The translations under genes and the position numbers were made by a program. Below, piece after piece: positions 46,835 to 56,336 of a stretch of 64,000 nucleotides of DNA. The stretch is from Streptomyces sp. NBC_01591 (GTDB lineage Bacteria; Actinomycetota; Actinomycetes; Streptomycetales; Streptomycetaceae), in NCBI RefSeq assembly GCF_035918155.1, contig NZ_CP109327.1, positions 1,178,001-1,242,000 of the forward strand, written 5' to 3'. Under the pieces are notes generated by a model. The model was not told the origin of the DNA. It did no database searches and saw only the letters and a list, made by a program, of their open reading frames with translations. Numbering within the stretch: the first letter of the stretch is position 1; each line of letters opens with the position of its first letter.

Positions 46835-47686
46835 TCAGTGGTCGTCCTCGTCGAAGTCGGCGACGCCGCGCTTCCAGTAGCCGGTGATGTCGCTGTCGGC
46901 CTTCCCCAGCCGCAACTCGTCACGGACCCAGCGGCGCAGCGGCTTGATCTGCCCCGCCTCCCCCGCGGCCCACACGTAGACCCGCTCCCCCTCGGGCACG
47001 GTCACCGCGGTCGCGGCCCGCGCCAGTGCGTCGCCGGTTCCCGCCGGCAGATCGCCGCGGTGCAGCCAGCGCACCTCGACCCCCTCGGGCGCTGACAGCT
47101 CGATCTCCTGCGCGGCGTCGACGACTTCGACGAACGCCCAGCCCTTCGCGCTCCTGGGCAGTTCCTCCAGCCAGCGCGCGATCGCGGGCAGGGCCGTGAT
47201 GTCACCCGCGAGCAGATAGCGGTCGTAGGTGTGCGGGACGATCATCCCGCCGGGCGGCCCCGCGATGTGCATGATGTCGCCGGGCCGGGCCTCACACGCC
47301 CACTCCGACGCGAGGCCACCGTCGTGCAGGGCGATGTCGATGTCGATCTCGCCCGCGACCGGGTCGTAACGGCGCACGGTGTACTCCCGCGAGATGGACG
47401 CCGGTCGCGGCCAGTTCAGCATCAGCCCGTTCGGCTCGGGCAGCCGCAGCGAGCCGTCCGGATCCGGGAAGAGCAGTTTCACGTGCTCGTCCGGCGAGTG
47501 GGCCTCGAACCCCTCGGCGCCCGCCCCGCCCAGGGTCACCCGCAGCAGGCCGGCGCCGACCATGGCGGTGCGTACGACCTCGGTCGCCCGGATGCCGATC
47601 GGGTAGCCCACCTTCTCGGCCTGGAGGCCCGCCCGGACCTCCGCGATCCGGTCCAGGTGCCGGTGCCGGTGGTCGACCCGGCTCAT
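46835..47686 (-). CDS. Siderophore-interacting protein (FAD-dependent ferric-siderophore reductase)
   Basis: 283-residue ViuB/SIP-family flavoreductase. The FAD-binding barrel contains REYTVRRYDPVAGEIDIDIALHDGG (the RxYxx(R/S) flavin motif) and HIAGPPGGMIVP; the NAD(P)H-binding half has YLLAGDITALPAIARWLEELP and VYVWAAGEAGQIKPLRRWV. It releases iron from the imported complex by reduction in the cytoplasm. It is second in a two-gene unit after the aryl carrier protein (ATGA overlap), which is an odd pairing of assembly and iron-release functions. Confidence 0.93.
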   Translation of the reverse strand: MSRVDHRHRHLDRIAEVRAGLQAEKVGYPIGIRATEVVRTAMVGAGLLRVTLGGAGAEGFEAHSPDEHVKLLFPDPDGSLRLPEPNGLMLNWPRPASISREYTVRRYDPVAGEIDIDIALHDGGLASEWACEARPGDIMHIAGPPGGMIVPHTYDRYLLAGDITALPAIARWLEELPRSAKGWAFVEVVDAAQEIELSAPEGVEVRWLHRGDLPAGTGDALARAATAVTVPEGERVYVWAAGEAGQIKPLRRWVRDELRLGKADSDITGYWKRGVADFDEDDH

Positions 47687-47922
47687 GCGGCACCACCCGT
47701 CAGCAGCGCGGTCCAGTGCCCCAGTTCGGGCTGCTCGGCCAGGTCGGCGAAGTCCAGCGTGGCCGCCCCCGCGGTGCGCCAGCGGTCCACCAGGACCATG
47801 ATCCGTACCGAGTCCAGGCCGAGGTCGACCAGATTCTCCTCGGGCGCGATCTCGGCGGGGTCGCAGCCGAGCAGCTCCGCGACGTCGGCACGGACACGAT
47901 CGGGCGACAAGGTCTGTTGCAT
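47683..47922 (-). CDS. Free-standing aryl carrier protein for 2,3-dihydroxybenzoate
   Basis: 79-residue acyl-carrier fold. The phosphopantetheine attachment motif is LVDLGLDSVRIM with Ser38; the GLDS form is typical of aryl carrier proteins of siderophore systems. In many clusters this domain is the C-terminus of the isochorismatase (DhbB/EntB); here that enzyme ends without it, so this protein should be the one DhbE loads with 2,3-dihydroxybenzoate for delivery to the first condensation domain of the NRPS. ATG 47922 is preceded by CAGGAG at 8 bases. The frame is open upstream, but that part has no carrier-like sequence. The iron box is about 167 bases upstream. Confidence 0.9.
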   Translation of the reverse strand: MQQTLSPDRVRADVAELLGCDPAEIAPEENLVDLGLDSVRIMVLVDRWRTAGAATLDFADLAEQPELGHWTALLTGGAA

Positions 47923-48088
47923 CGGGTTGCTCCTGCGGGGATGGGCGCCGACAGCGTGGTCAGCGCCTCGGCGGTGGTGATGGTGGACACGACGCCACGA
48001 CACGGGGCGACGCACGCGCACGCCCGGTCGTTGGCGTTCACGGGAGAAGTCGACGGCCCCGCCGGGACACCTGCGGCTCGCCATAAAC

Positions 48089-48107
48089 TCAGGCAAGGCT
48101 AACCTAA
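48089..48107 (-). promoter_or_regulatory. Iron box 2
   Basis: On the minus strand TTAGGTTAGCCTTGCCTGA is a good iron-box match, slightly degenerate in the outer right arm. It faces the carrier-protein/SIP operon. Its long distance from the carrier start (about 167 bases) implies a long leader for that transcript. Confidence 0.8.
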
Positions 48108-48221
48108 CTCATTGACGCCGCTCACGTGAGGGCGGATCCAGCGACATGCGACACCGACTCCACATGACCGCCCGTCACATCGCCGCGCAGCCCCACCGAT
48201 ACGCCCCCTGGTCGACATAGG

Positions 48222-48240
48222 TTAGGTTACCCTTACCTAA
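48222..48240 (+). promoter_or_regulatory. Iron box 3
   Basis: TTAGGTTACCCTTACCTAA is an almost perfect palindrome matching the iron-box consensus, placed 22 bases before the dhbA start. It should control the rightward dhbA-C-E-B operon. Boxes 2 and 3 are 115 bases apart and point in opposite directions, so one iron regulator can control both sides. Confidence 0.88.
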
Positions 48241-48261
48241 CTTTCCCCCAGGAGGTTGCTC

Positions 48262-49092
48262 ATGCCTGAGCACATACCGGACAGAAGCGGCGAGTTCGAC
48301 GGCCGCACTGTCCTGGTGACCGGTGCCGCACAAGGCATCGGGGCGGCTGTCGCCGAGCTGCTCGCCACCCTCGGCGCCCGGGTCGCCGCCACCGACCGCG
48401 CACAGGACGGCATCGACGCCCTGGCCGCTCAGTGGAATCGGCGACGGGCGAAGAAACCGGAGGGCGAGCGCTCGACGGGTCGCCTGGAGCCGTACGTCAT
48501 GGACGTCACCGACCGGCCCTCGGTCGAGCGAACCGTGGCGCGCGCCGAGCGCGAACTCGGCCCCGTCGACGTCCTGGTGAACGTCGCGGGCATCCTGCGT
48601 ACCGGCCCCGCCACCGAACTCTCCGCCGAGGACTGGTCGGACACCTTCGCGGTGAACACCGGCGGTGTCCTCCACGTCTCGCAGACCGTCGCACCGCGGA
48701 TGGCCGAACGGGGCAACGGCTGCATCATCACCGTCGGTTCCAACGCCGCCGGGATACCTCGCACCGGCATGGCCGCCTACGCCGCGTCGAAGGCGGCGGC
48801 CGTCATGTTCACCAAATGCCTGGGCCTCGAACTCGCCCGCAGCGGCGTACGTTGCAACGTCGTCGCACCCGGGTCCACCGACACGGCGATGCAACGCGCC
48901 CTGTGGACCGATTCCGGCGCCGAGCAGCGTGTCATCGACGGGGACCCGGCGACCTACCGCACCGGCATACCACTGGGCCGGATCGCCGCCCCCGAGGACA
49001 TCGCCGACGCCGTCGCGTTCCTCGCCTCGGACCGCGCCCGCCACATCACCATGCAGGAGCTGTGCGTCGACGGCGGCGCGACCCTGCGCTGA
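48262..49092 (+). CDS. dhbA: 2,3-dihydro-2,3-dihydroxybenzoate dehydrogenase
   Basis: 276-residue short-chain dehydrogenase (EntA/DhbA). NAD motif [22 protein letters not shown], structural [10 protein letters not shown], and the catalytic Ser-Tyr-Lys set in [26 protein letters not shown] are present. It oxidises the dihydrodiol to 2,3-dihydroxybenzoate, the last step of catechol synthesis. A slightly longer loop ([18 protein letters not shown], about residues 56-76) precedes the Asp of the cofactor pocket. ATG 48262 has GGAGG at 48251-48255. First gene of the rightward iron-regulated operon. Confidence 0.93.
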   Translation: MPEHIPDRSGEFDGRTVLVTGAAQGIGAAVAELLATLGARVAATDRAQDGIDALAAQWNRRRAKKPEGERSTGRLEPYVMDVTDRPSVERTVARAERELGPVDVLVNVAGILRTGPATELSAEDWSDTFAVNTGGVLHVSQTVAPRMAERGNGCIITVGSNAAGIPRTGMAAYAASKAAAVMFTKCLGLELARSGVRCNVVAPGSTDTAMQRALWTDSGAEQRVIDGDPATYRTGIPLGRIAAPEDIADAVAFLASDRARHITMQELCVDGGATLR

Positions 49093-49159
49093 ACCGTCCT
49101 CAGCCCTTCCCCCACCTCATCCCCCACCCGCTGACGGAACCATCGAGAATGGAGTCACC

Positions 49160-50365
49160 GTGTCGACGGCTTCCCAGGTCGCCACGCACGTACCCCCGGC
49201 CGATCCGGCCCACCCCGCCGTAGGCGCGGCCACCTCGCTCCTGGACGCCTACGCACCGGGCGACCGCTTCCTCGCCACCCCCGGCCGCACCCTGCTGGCA
49301 CACGGTGCGGCACGCCCCGTACCGCACGACGCGAGGCCCTTGGAAGAGCGGGTGAACGCCACCCTGGCCGAGGCCGGCGCGGCCGGGCAGGAATCGCCTG
49401 TGGTCATCGGCGCCATCCCGTTCGACCACGAGGCACCGGCCGCCCTGAGCGTGCCGACAGCGTTGCGCATCGCGCCGCCGCTCGCCTCCGATCCACTGAT
49501 CGCCCTGCCCGCCGGCATCTCCGGCTCGGCGGACTGGCGGATACGCCCGGTGCCCGAACCCGAGGTCTTCGGAGCGGGCGTCGCCTCGGCCGTGGAGCGC
49601 ATGTGGCGCGGGGAGTTCAGCAAGGTGGTGCTCGCCCGCACCCTCGAACTCACCTCCCGCTCCCCTCTCGACCTGCCCGCGATGCTCCAGCGCCTGGCCC
49701 GCCGCGACCCCGTCGGCTATACCTTCGCGCTGCCGACCGGGGCCGGCCGCACCCTCATCGGCGCCAGTCCGGAACTGCTGGTCTCCCGGCAGGGGCAGCA
49801 GGTGGTGGCCAATCCGCTCGCCGGATCCACCCCGCGCAGCACCGACCTCGCCGAGGACGTTCGCCGTGCCGCCACGCTGCTGGAGTCCGCGAAGGACCTG
49901 CACGAGCACGCCGTCGTCGTGGACGCCGTCCACCAGGCCCTGGCCCCGCACTGCACGGAGCTGACCGTCCCCGCCCGGCCGACACTGATCCGCACCGCCA
50001 CCATGTGGCACCTGTCCACCACGGTCACCGGTACACTCGCCGACCCCGACACCTCGGCCCTGGCTCTGGCCTGCGCCCTGCATCCGACCCCCGCCGTGTG
50101 CGGCACCCCCACCACGACGGCACGTCAGGTCATCGCGGAGACCGAGCCGTTCGACCGCGGCTTCTTCACCGGAGTGGTGGGCTGGGGCGACGCCCGGGGC
50201 GACGGCGAGTGGGTCGTCACGATCCGCTGCGCCGAGGCCGAGGAACGCACGCTGCGCCTCTACGCGGGCGCCGGCATCGTGGCAGCGTCCGTGCCCGAGG
50301 CCGAGACCGCCGAGACGGCGGCCAAGTTCCGCACCTTCCTCAGCGCTGTGGGGGCCGAGCTGTGA
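49160..50365 (+). CDS. dhbC: Isochorismate synthase
   Basis: 401-residue EntC/DhbC-type chorismate-utilising enzyme. Motifs: [77 protein letters not shown] and the C-terminal [26 protein letters not shown]. It converts chorismate to isochorismate, the entry to 2,3-dihydroxybenzoate. GTG 49160 is chosen (GGAG five bases upstream); the frame is open far upstream inside dhbA but shows no family sequence there. The stop overlaps dhbE by 4 bases. Confidence 0.93.
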   Translation: MSTASQVATHVPPADPAHPAVGAATSLLDAYAPGDRFLATPGRTLLAHGAARPVPHDARPLEERVNATLAEAGAAGQESPVVIGAIPFDHEAPAALSVPTALRIAPPLASDPLIALPAGISGSADWRIRPVPEPEVFGAGVASAVERMWRGEFSKVVLARTLELTSRSPLDLPAMLQRLARRDPVGYTFALPTGAGRTLIGASPELLVSRQGQQVVANPLAGSTPRSTDLAEDVRRAATLLESAKDLHEHAVVVDAVHQALAPHCTELTVPARPTLIRTATMWHLSTTVTGTLADPDTSALALACALHPTPAVCGTPTTTARQVIAETEPFDRGFFTGVVGWGDARGDGEWVVTIRCAEAEERTLRLYAGAGIVAASVPEAETAETAAKFRTFLSAVGAEL

Positions 50366-52002
50366 ACCTGGACGACGCACCCACCTGGCCGGCCGAATTC
50401 GCCGAACGGTACCGGGCCGCGGGCTGGTGGCGCGGCGAGACCTTCGGCGCCATGCTCCGGGAACGTGCCGCGGCCCACCCCGACCGGATCGCCGTGGTCG
50501 ATCCCGTCGCGGAAACCCGATGGAGCTATGCGGAACTGGACCGGCGCGCCGACCGGCTGGCCGCGGGCTTCCTCGCCCGGAACATCACCAAGGGCGACCG
50601 CGTGGTGGTGCAACTGCCCAATGTCGCGGAGTTCTTCGAGGTCGTCTTCGCACTCTTCCGGATCGGTGCGCTGCCCGTCTTCGCGCTGCCGGCCCACCGC
50701 GAGACGGAGATCTCGTACTTCTGCGAGTTCACCGAGGCGGTCGCATACGTCATCGCGGCGGAACACGGCGGCTACGACTACCGCGAGCTGGCGGCGAGCA
50801 CCCGCGCCGGTGCGGCCGCGCTGCGGCACGTGTTCGTCGCCGCCGGGGACCCGGGCGAGTTCGAGGCACTGTCCGACGTGGCGGAGGATCCGGTCGGATA
50901 CGGCGCTCCGCGCCCGGACGACCTGGCATTCCTCCAGCTCTCCGGCGGCAGCACCGGCGTACCGAAGCTGATTCCGCGCACCCACGACGACTACATCTAC
51001 TCGCTCCGCGGTTCCAACGAGATCTGCGGGGTCGACGAGGACAGCGTCTACCTCTGTGCGCTGCCCGCGGCCCACAACTTCCCGCTCTCCTCCCCCGGTT
51101 CGCTCGGCACGCTCTACGCCGGCGGGCGCGTGGTGCTGTGCCCGCAGCCCTCCCCCGAGGTGGCCTTCCCGCTGATCGAGCGGGAGGGGGTCACCATCAC
51201 CGGGCTGGTCCCGCCGCTGGCCCTGCTGTGGACCCAGGCGGCCACCGCCACCGCGCACGACCTCAGCAGCCTGGACGTCCTGCTGGTGGGTGGCGCCAAG
51301 TTCAGCGAGGAGGCGGCGCGGCGGGTCCGGCCGGCGCTCGGCTGCACCCTGCAGCAGGTCTTCGGGATGGCCGAGGGGCTGGTCAACTACACCCGGCTGG
51401 ACGACCCGGTCGAGGTGATCGTCACCACCCAGGGGCGGCCCATCTCGCCGGACGACGAGATCCTGGTCGTCGACGACGAGGACCGCGAGGTCGCGCCGGG
51501 CGAAACGGGCCACCTGCTGACGCGGGGGCCGTACACGATCCGCGGCTACTGGCGGGCACCGGAGCACAACGCCCGCTCGTTCACCGAGGACGGCTTCTAC
51601 CGCACGGGCGACGTCGTCCGGGTCACCCGGAGCGGGCACATCGTCGTCGAGGGACGCGCCAAGGACCAGATCAACCGGGGTGGCGAGAAGATCGCCGCCG
51701 AGGAGGTGGAGAACCACATCCTCGCCCACCCGTCCGTGCACGACGCCAACGTGGTGGCCGAGCCCGACCCGTATCTGGGTGAACGCACCTGCGCGTACGT
51801 GATCCTGCGCCCGGGCGCGGGTCCGCTGAAGCCGGTGGACATCAAGCGGTTCGTACGAGAACGGGGTCTGGCCGCGTACAAGGTGCCGGACCGGGTCGAG
51901 TTCGTGGACGCGTTCCCGCAGACCGGCGTCGGAAAGGTCTCCAAGAAGGACCTGCGGACCGCCGCGGCCCGCAACGCAACCGCCGCCTCCCCGAACGCCT
52001 GA
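50362..52002 (+). CDS. dhbE: 2,3-dihydroxybenzoate-AMP ligase
   Basis: 546-residue aryl-activating adenylation enzyme (DhbE/EntE). The opening [16 protein letters not shown], the P-loop [18 protein letters not shown], the aryl-pocket region [36 protein letters not shown], and the C-terminal hinge and lysine region [20 protein letters not shown] ... [12 protein letters not shown] are all present; the Asn in AAHNF is typical for recognising the 2-hydroxyl of dihydroxybenzoate or salicylate. It should charge the free-standing carrier protein encoded across the divergent promoter. GTG overlapping the dhbC stop (GTGA). Confidence 0.94.
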   Translation: MNLDDAPTWPAEFAERYRAAGWWRGETFGAMLRERAAAHPDRIAVVDPVAETRWSYAELDRRADRLAAGFLARNITKGDRVVVQLPNVAEFFEVVFALFRIGALPVFALPAHRETEISYFCEFTEAVAYVIAAEHGGYDYRELAASTRAGAAALRHVFVAAGDPGEFEALSDVAEDPVGYGAPRPDDLAFLQLSGGSTGVPKLIPRTHDDYIYSLRGSNEICGVDEDSVYLCALPAAHNFPLSSPGSLGTLYAGGRVVLCPQPSPEVAFPLIEREGVTITGLVPPLALLWTQAATATAHDLSSLDVLLVGGAKFSEEAARRVRPALGCTLQQVFGMAEGLVNYTRLDDPVEVIVTTQGRPISPDDEILVVDDEDREVAPGETGHLLTRGPYTIRGYWRAPEHNARSFTEDGFYRTGDVVRVTRSGHIVVEGRAKDQINRGGEKIAAEEVENHILAHPSVHDANVVAEPDPYLGERTCAYVILRPGAGPLKPVDIKRFVRERGLAAYKVPDRVEFVDAFPQTGVGKVSKKDLRTAAARNATAASPNA

Positions 52003-52063
52003 AACCTCCCGGGCCTGCCACCTGGCCCGGCTTCCCCGCACTCCTGAACGGAATCTCCGCACC

Positions 52064-52717
52064 ATGGCTCTGCCCGCCATTGCCCCGTACCCCATGCCGG
52101 TCGCCGACGAGCTGCCCGCCAACCGGGTCGAGTGGACCGTCGACCCCGCGCGCGCGGTGCTCCTCGTCCACGATCTGCAGAACTACTTCCTGTCGGCCTA
52201 CGACTCCCAGTCCTCACCGATTCCCGAACTGCTTTCGCACGTAGCGGAGTTGAAGAAGGAAGCGACGCGAATCGGCGTACCGGTGCTCTATACCGCGCAG
52301 CCCGGCGGACAGAGCCCGGACGAGCGCGGACTGCAGCAGGACTTCTGGGGTCCGGGCCTGCCGGACGACCCGTACGCCGCCGCCATCGCGGACGCCGTCG
52401 CGCCCGGCGAGGGTGACACGGTGCTCACCAAGTGGAAGTACAGCGGCTTCGTCCGCACCGATCTCCTGGAAAGGCTGCGTGAACAAGGCCGCGACCAGAT
52501 CGTCATCACCGGTGTCTACGCCCACATCGGGGTCCTCATGACCGCCTGCGACGCCTGGATGCAGGACATCCAGGCCTTCGTGGTGGCCGATGCGGTGGCC
52601 GACTTCTCCGCCGAGGACCATGCGATGGCACTGCGCTGGGCGGCCGGCAAGTGCGCCGCCGTCACCAGCACCCAAGACGTCTTCCGTGACGGGAGCCGAC
52701 CGCTGCCGAGGGCGTAG
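52064..52717 (+). CDS. dhbB: Isochorismatase without a carrier domain
   Basis: 217 residues: LPANRVEWTVDPARAVLLVHDLQNYFLSAYD (catalytic Asp), TKWKYSGFVRTDLLERL, and ITGVYAHIGVLMTACDAWMQDIQAFVVADAVADFSAEDH. It hydrolyses isochorismate to 2,3-dihydro-2,3-dihydroxybenzoate plus pyruvate. Bifunctional EntB/DhbB/VibB homologues are about 290-310 residues with a C-terminal aryl carrier domain; here the protein stops after the hydrolase fold, matching the separate carrier gene at 47683. Last gene of the operon, 61 bases after dhbE. Confidence 0.92.
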   Translation: MALPAIAPYPMPVADELPANRVEWTVDPARAVLLVHDLQNYFLSAYDSQSSPIPELLSHVAELKKEATRIGVPVLYTAQPGGQSPDERGLQQDFWGPGLPDDPYAAAIADAVAPGEGDTVLTKWKYSGFVRTDLLERLREQGRDQIVITGVYAHIGVLMTACDAWMQDIQAFVVADAVADFSAEDHAMALRWAAGKCAAVTSTQDVFRDGSRPLPRA

Positions 52718-52754
52718 GCTTCGCTCAGCATGGACACGGCGGGGGGCGGAGCAC

Positions 52755-54764
52755 ATGACGGCTGAGCCGGTACAGAGGTGGGGGTCGACCCTCGATTCGG
52801 TCGTGGTGTACGCACAGGGTGCGGTCTGCCGACGCCTGGCCCGGGGCAGCGTGCCGACCGACGGCCGGGTGCGGGTGACGGGACTTCCCCGCTCGCTGGA
52901 CCCGGGCTCGCTGCGGGCCCGGGTCGTGGGCGCCCCCGGGGTGCGCGTCACCGGGGCCCGGGTGGAGGTCGAGGCCGAGCCGCTCGGCGCGGGCACACCC
53001 GACGGGTTGCGGCACGAGGTCGAGCGGCTGAGCGACGCGCACGCGGCGGCGCAGGGACGCCGGGACCGACAGCTGAGCCTGATCGAGGAGGTCAGGGCTC
53101 TCCACCCGGTCCCGCCTGCCCGCAGGCGCGATGACCCGCACCGCCGCACCCCGGTCGACGCGTGGCTGGAACTCGCCGGCTTCGTCGACGAGCGGCTGAC
53201 GGGGCTGCACAACCGCCTCGTCGAGCTGGAGGAGGCACTGCGCGACGCCGAGCACGAGCTCGACGTCGCCGCCGACAGGCTCGCCCGCGCCTCCACCGAC
53301 GCGCCGTCGGCGCACGTGCAGACCACGGTCTGCGCGGTCCTGACCCTTGACGGCACCGGTGATGCGGAGGTGGAGCTGGAACTGGAATACGGGGTGCCGG
53401 GCGCCGTCTGGGTACCGGCCTACCGCCTCACTCACCGTCAGGGCGACGGCAGCGGCCGTCTGGTGCTGCGCGCCTCGGTCGCCCAGCGGACCGGCGAGGA
53501 CTGGACCGGCGTGCGCATCGCCCTGGCCACCGCCGATCTTCGGCGCCGCACCGACCTGCCGAGGCTCCGCTCGATCCGGATCGGACGCAGTCAGCCCGCC
53601 CCCGCGCCTTCCGGCTGGCGCGAGCCCCCGGCCGGGCTGGTCGACCTGTTCTCCGGGTACGACGCGGCAGGCCCCGGCCCGGCCCCGACCGCCGCACCCG
53701 CGGCTGTCGGTGCCGGCTCCGCGTCCGGTCCCGTTCCGCCACCGCCGCCTCCCCCGGCACCGCGGGGCTACGGCGGTCCGCCGGCTGCGGTCCCGGTACC
53801 CGGCGGCGTGTACGGCGCTCCCCCGGAAGCCTTCGGCGGCAGGTCGTTCGCGGGTGCCCCCGCCCCCATGGCGCCCGCGGCTCCCGGCCGGGCCGCGCCG
53901 CCGCCCCCTCCGGCACCGGCAGCCGGTCCGCCGCAGCCGAGCGGCGCCGAGCTCGACTACGCCGCCCTTGTCCTGTGCGGCCCCGACGAGCAGGGCGGCC
54001 GCAGAGGCCGGCTGTTTCCCGGCTCGCCCGCCGACCCGGTGGCAGCCGAGTACCGCCGCCGCGCCAAAGCGGTGGCCGCACTGCCGTTGCCCGGACGGGC
54101 CGTGCGGCCCCGCGAGTCGGCGGGTTCCTTCGACCACCGCTTCGATGCCACCGCCCGCGCCGACATTCCGTCGGACGGCACCTGGCACACCGTCACCGTC
54201 GGCGAGATCCCGGTCGGTCTGCGTACCGAGTACCTCTGCGTGCCATCCGTGGAGCAGACCGTGTACGCGACGTTGGTGCTCTCCAACGCCACCGACCAGG
54301 CACTGCTGGCCGGCCCGGTGGAGGTCACCGTCGACGACGACTACCTGCTGACCGCCGCACTGCCCACGCTTGCCCCCGGCGGTGTCCGCCGGGTGGGGCT
54401 CGGGCCGGCCGAGGGCATCCGGGTCACCCGCCGTACCAACCTGCACGAGTCGACCTCGGGCCTGCGCAACAACACCACCGTGCTCGACCACCGCGTCCAC
54501 GTGGAGCTGGCCAACCGGCTCGCGAGGCCCGTCACCGTGGAAGTCCGCGAGCGGGTGCCGGTCACCTCCGAACCGGACGTCCGGATCGAGGAACGCGCCG
54601 ACTGGACGGCACCCGAGGAAGGCACGGGTCCCGAACGCCATGCGCCGGGCACCCGCGTCTGGCGACTGGATCTGTCCGCAGGCGCCACCGCCGCTCTCGA
54701 CGGCGGCTACGAGATCCGCATCCCGACCGGCAAGACCCTGGTCGGCGGCAACCGCAGGAGCTGA
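52755..54764 (+). CDS. DUF4139 (MuiA-like) protein with a long Pro-rich linker
   Basis: 669 residues. N-terminal DUF4140-like region (LDSVVVYAQGAVCRRLARGSV ... LRARVVGAPGVRVTGARVE), a coiled-coil segment (LTGLHNRLVELEEALRDAEHELDVAADRLARA, about 140-175), then the DUF4139 beta-rich domain (ELEYGVPGAVWVPAYRLTH, QRTGEDWTGVRIALATADL). This is split by a Pro/Gly/Ala-rich stretch (about 320-400, including a run of seven prolines) before resuming at HRFDATARADIPSDG and ending in YEIRIPTGKTLVGG. No signal peptide or membrane helix, so cytoplasmic. The family is named after a mucoidy inhibitor; biochemical role unknown. Paired with a shorter paralogue downstream. Confidence 0.85.
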   Translation: MTAEPVQRWGSTLDSVVVYAQGAVCRRLARGSVPTDGRVRVTGLPRSLDPGSLRARVVGAPGVRVTGARVEVEAEPLGAGTPDGLRHEVERLSDAHAAAQGRRDRQLSLIEEVRALHPVPPARRRDDPHRRTPVDAWLELAGFVDERLTGLHNRLVELEEALRDAEHELDVAADRLARASTDAPSAHVQTTVCAVLTLDGTGDAEVELELEYGVPGAVWVPAYRLTHRQGDGSGRLVLRASVAQRTGEDWTGVRIALATADLRRRTDLPRLRSIRIGRSQPAPAPSGWREPPAGLVDLFSGYDAAGPGPAPTAAPAAVGAGSASGPVPPPPPPPAPRGYGGPPAAVPVPGGVYGAPPEAFGGRSFAGAPAPMAPAAPGRAAPPPPPAPAAGPPQPSGAELDYAALVLCGPDEQGGRRGRLFPGSPADPVAAEYRRRAKAVAALPLPGRAVRPRESAGSFDHRFDATARADIPSDGTWHTVTVGEIPVGLRTEYLCVPSVEQTVYATLVLSNATDQALLAGPVEVTVDDDYLLTAALPTLAPGGVRRVGLGPAEGIRVTRRTNLHESTSGLRNNTTVLDHRVHVELANRLARPVTVEVRERVPVTSEPDVRIEERADWTAPEEGTGPERHAPGTRVWRLDLSAGATAALDGGYEIRIPTGKTLVGGNRRS

Positions 54765-54772
54765 CACCCGCC

Positions 54773-56335
54773 ATGTCCAAGGCCCCGAAGCCGATCGCCC
54801 TCCCCGTCACCGCCGTCACGTGCCTCGAGGACCGCGCCCACGTCGAGCGCACCGTCGTGCTCGACCTGGAGGCCGGGGTCCAGCGGCTGCGTCTCGGGCC
54901 GGTCAGTGCGCTGGCCGTCGACCGGACCCTCCATGCCGAGTTGACCGCCGATCATCCCGCGACCGTGCTCGACGTACGGATCGTCCGCAGCTGGACGCCG
55001 CGCGGGCCGCTGCCGCCCACCGACGACGACTCCGCGCTGCGCCACCACGTGCACACCCTCGAAGAGGAGCAGTTGGCTCTGGAGCAGCGGCGCGACCGGC
55101 TGCATTCCCGCCTCGACCTGCTCGGCCGACTCGCCGCCGATCTGCTGCGGGAGATCGGCGAAGGCGCCGGTTCCGGGGAGACCGAAGGGCCCCGCTGGGC
55201 CCGCGAACTGGACCGGGTGGACGACGAGCGCGACGTGCACGGCGAGCAACTCCGCACCGTTCAGGCACGGTTGACAGCCCTCGCCGCAGAACTCGGGGAA
55301 GCCCAGCGGGCCATGCATCTCTCCGAGGAGGAGCCGGCCGAGCTGGTCGGCCATGTCGAGCTGACCGTGGAGGCCGCGGCCGCCGGGCCGGTCGGGCTGC
55401 GCCTGAGCCACCTCACCCCGTGTGCGCTGTGGCGGCCCGCCTACCGGGCCGTGCTCAACGGGGACTCCCTGACGCTGGAGACCGACGCGATGGTCTGGCA
55501 GCGCACCGGTGAGGACTGGTCGGACGTACGGCTGACACTGTCGACGGCCCGCTCGGCGTCGGCCACCGATCCGCCACGGCTGGGCGAGGACCGGCTGACG
55601 CTCAAGGACCGCTCCGCGGCGGAGCGCCGCACGGTCGACGTCGAGCTGCGCGAGGAGGAGATCGGGGCCCTCGGCCCGGCCCCGGTGCTCGGCCTGCCGG
55701 GGGTGGACGACGGCGGCGAGGCGCGGGTGCTGAGGTCCCCCGCGCCGGTCTCGGTGCCCGGTGACGGCCGCGCCCACCGCGTGCCGCTCTCGGCGTTCAC
55801 CACGGCCGCGCCCAGTGAGTACGCCTGCTCACCGGAGTTGTCCCCCCTGGTCACCCAGGTGGTGCGGTTCGACAACCTGTCCGGCCACGCGCTGCTCGCC
55901 GGGCCCGTGGACCTGGTCCGCGGCAGCGGATTCAGCGGCCGCGGAACGCTGGACTTCACTGCCCCCGGCGCCCCCGTCGAGCTGGCCTTCGGCAGCTGCG
56001 ACGACTACAGGGTGGTCCGGCGCGCCGAGGAGTCCCGCGACTCCACCGCCATCACCCAGCGGACCGTGGTCACCCGCACGGTCCGGCTGCACCTGTCCCG
56101 GTTCTCCGCCCCTGGGGAGCACGGCGAGCGGGTCGTCGCCCTTCGGGAGCGGATCCCGGTCTCCGAGGTCTCGGCGGTGGAGATACGCCTGCGCAAGGAT
56201 TCCTGCTCCCCGGCGCCCGACGCGGTCGACGCCGAGGGCATCGCCCGCTGGGACGTCGCCCTCCCGCCCGGCAGCCGCCGTACGGTCACCCTGGTCTACG
56301 AGCTGTCGGCGAGCGCCAAGGTCACCGGGCTCTGA
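54773..56335 (+). CDS. DUF4139 (MuiA-like) protein, second copy
   Basis: 520 residues, the same layout as its upstream neighbour but without the Pro-rich insertion. N-terminal region TAVTCLEDRAHVERTVVLDLEAGVQRLRLGPV, a long coiled coil (HTLEEEQLALEQRRDRLHSRLDLLGRLAADLLREI, about 95-200), then DUF4139 with LTPCALWRPAYRAVLNGDSL, WQRTGEDWSDVRLTLSTARSA and the C-terminal YELSASAKVTGL. The start has GCAGGAG upstream and lies 8 bases after the first gene's stop, so they are co-expressed. The matching folds suggest a heteromer, which is inference. Confidence 0.85.
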   Translation: MSKAPKPIALPVTAVTCLEDRAHVERTVVLDLEAGVQRLRLGPVSALAVDRTLHAELTADHPATVLDVRIVRSWTPRGPLPPTDDDSALRHHVHTLEEEQLALEQRRDRLHSRLDLLGRLAADLLREIGEGAGSGETEGPRWARELDRVDDERDVHGEQLRTVQARLTALAAELGEAQRAMHLSEEEPAELVGHVELTVEAAAAGPVGLRLSHLTPCALWRPAYRAVLNGDSLTLETDAMVWQRTGEDWSDVRLTLSTARSASATDPPRLGEDRLTLKDRSAAERRTVDVELREEEIGALGPAPVLGLPGVDDGGEARVLRSPAPVSVPGDGRAHRVPLSAFTTAAPSEYACSPELSPLVTQVVRFDNLSGHALLAGPVDLVRGSGFSGRGTLDFTAPGAPVELAFGSCDDYRVVRRAEESRDSTAITQRTVVTRTVRLHLSRFSAPGEHGERVVALRERIPVSEVSAVEIRLRKDSCSPAPDAVDAEGIARWDVALPPGSRRTVTLVYELSASAKVTGL

Positions 56336-56336
56336 G

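Noticed and set aside
47700..48041. 113-residue open frame starting with a Cys-rich peptide before the aryl carrier gene
   Set aside because: Most of it overlaps the carrier gene in another frame; only the leader hypothesis is kept, as a low-interest finding.
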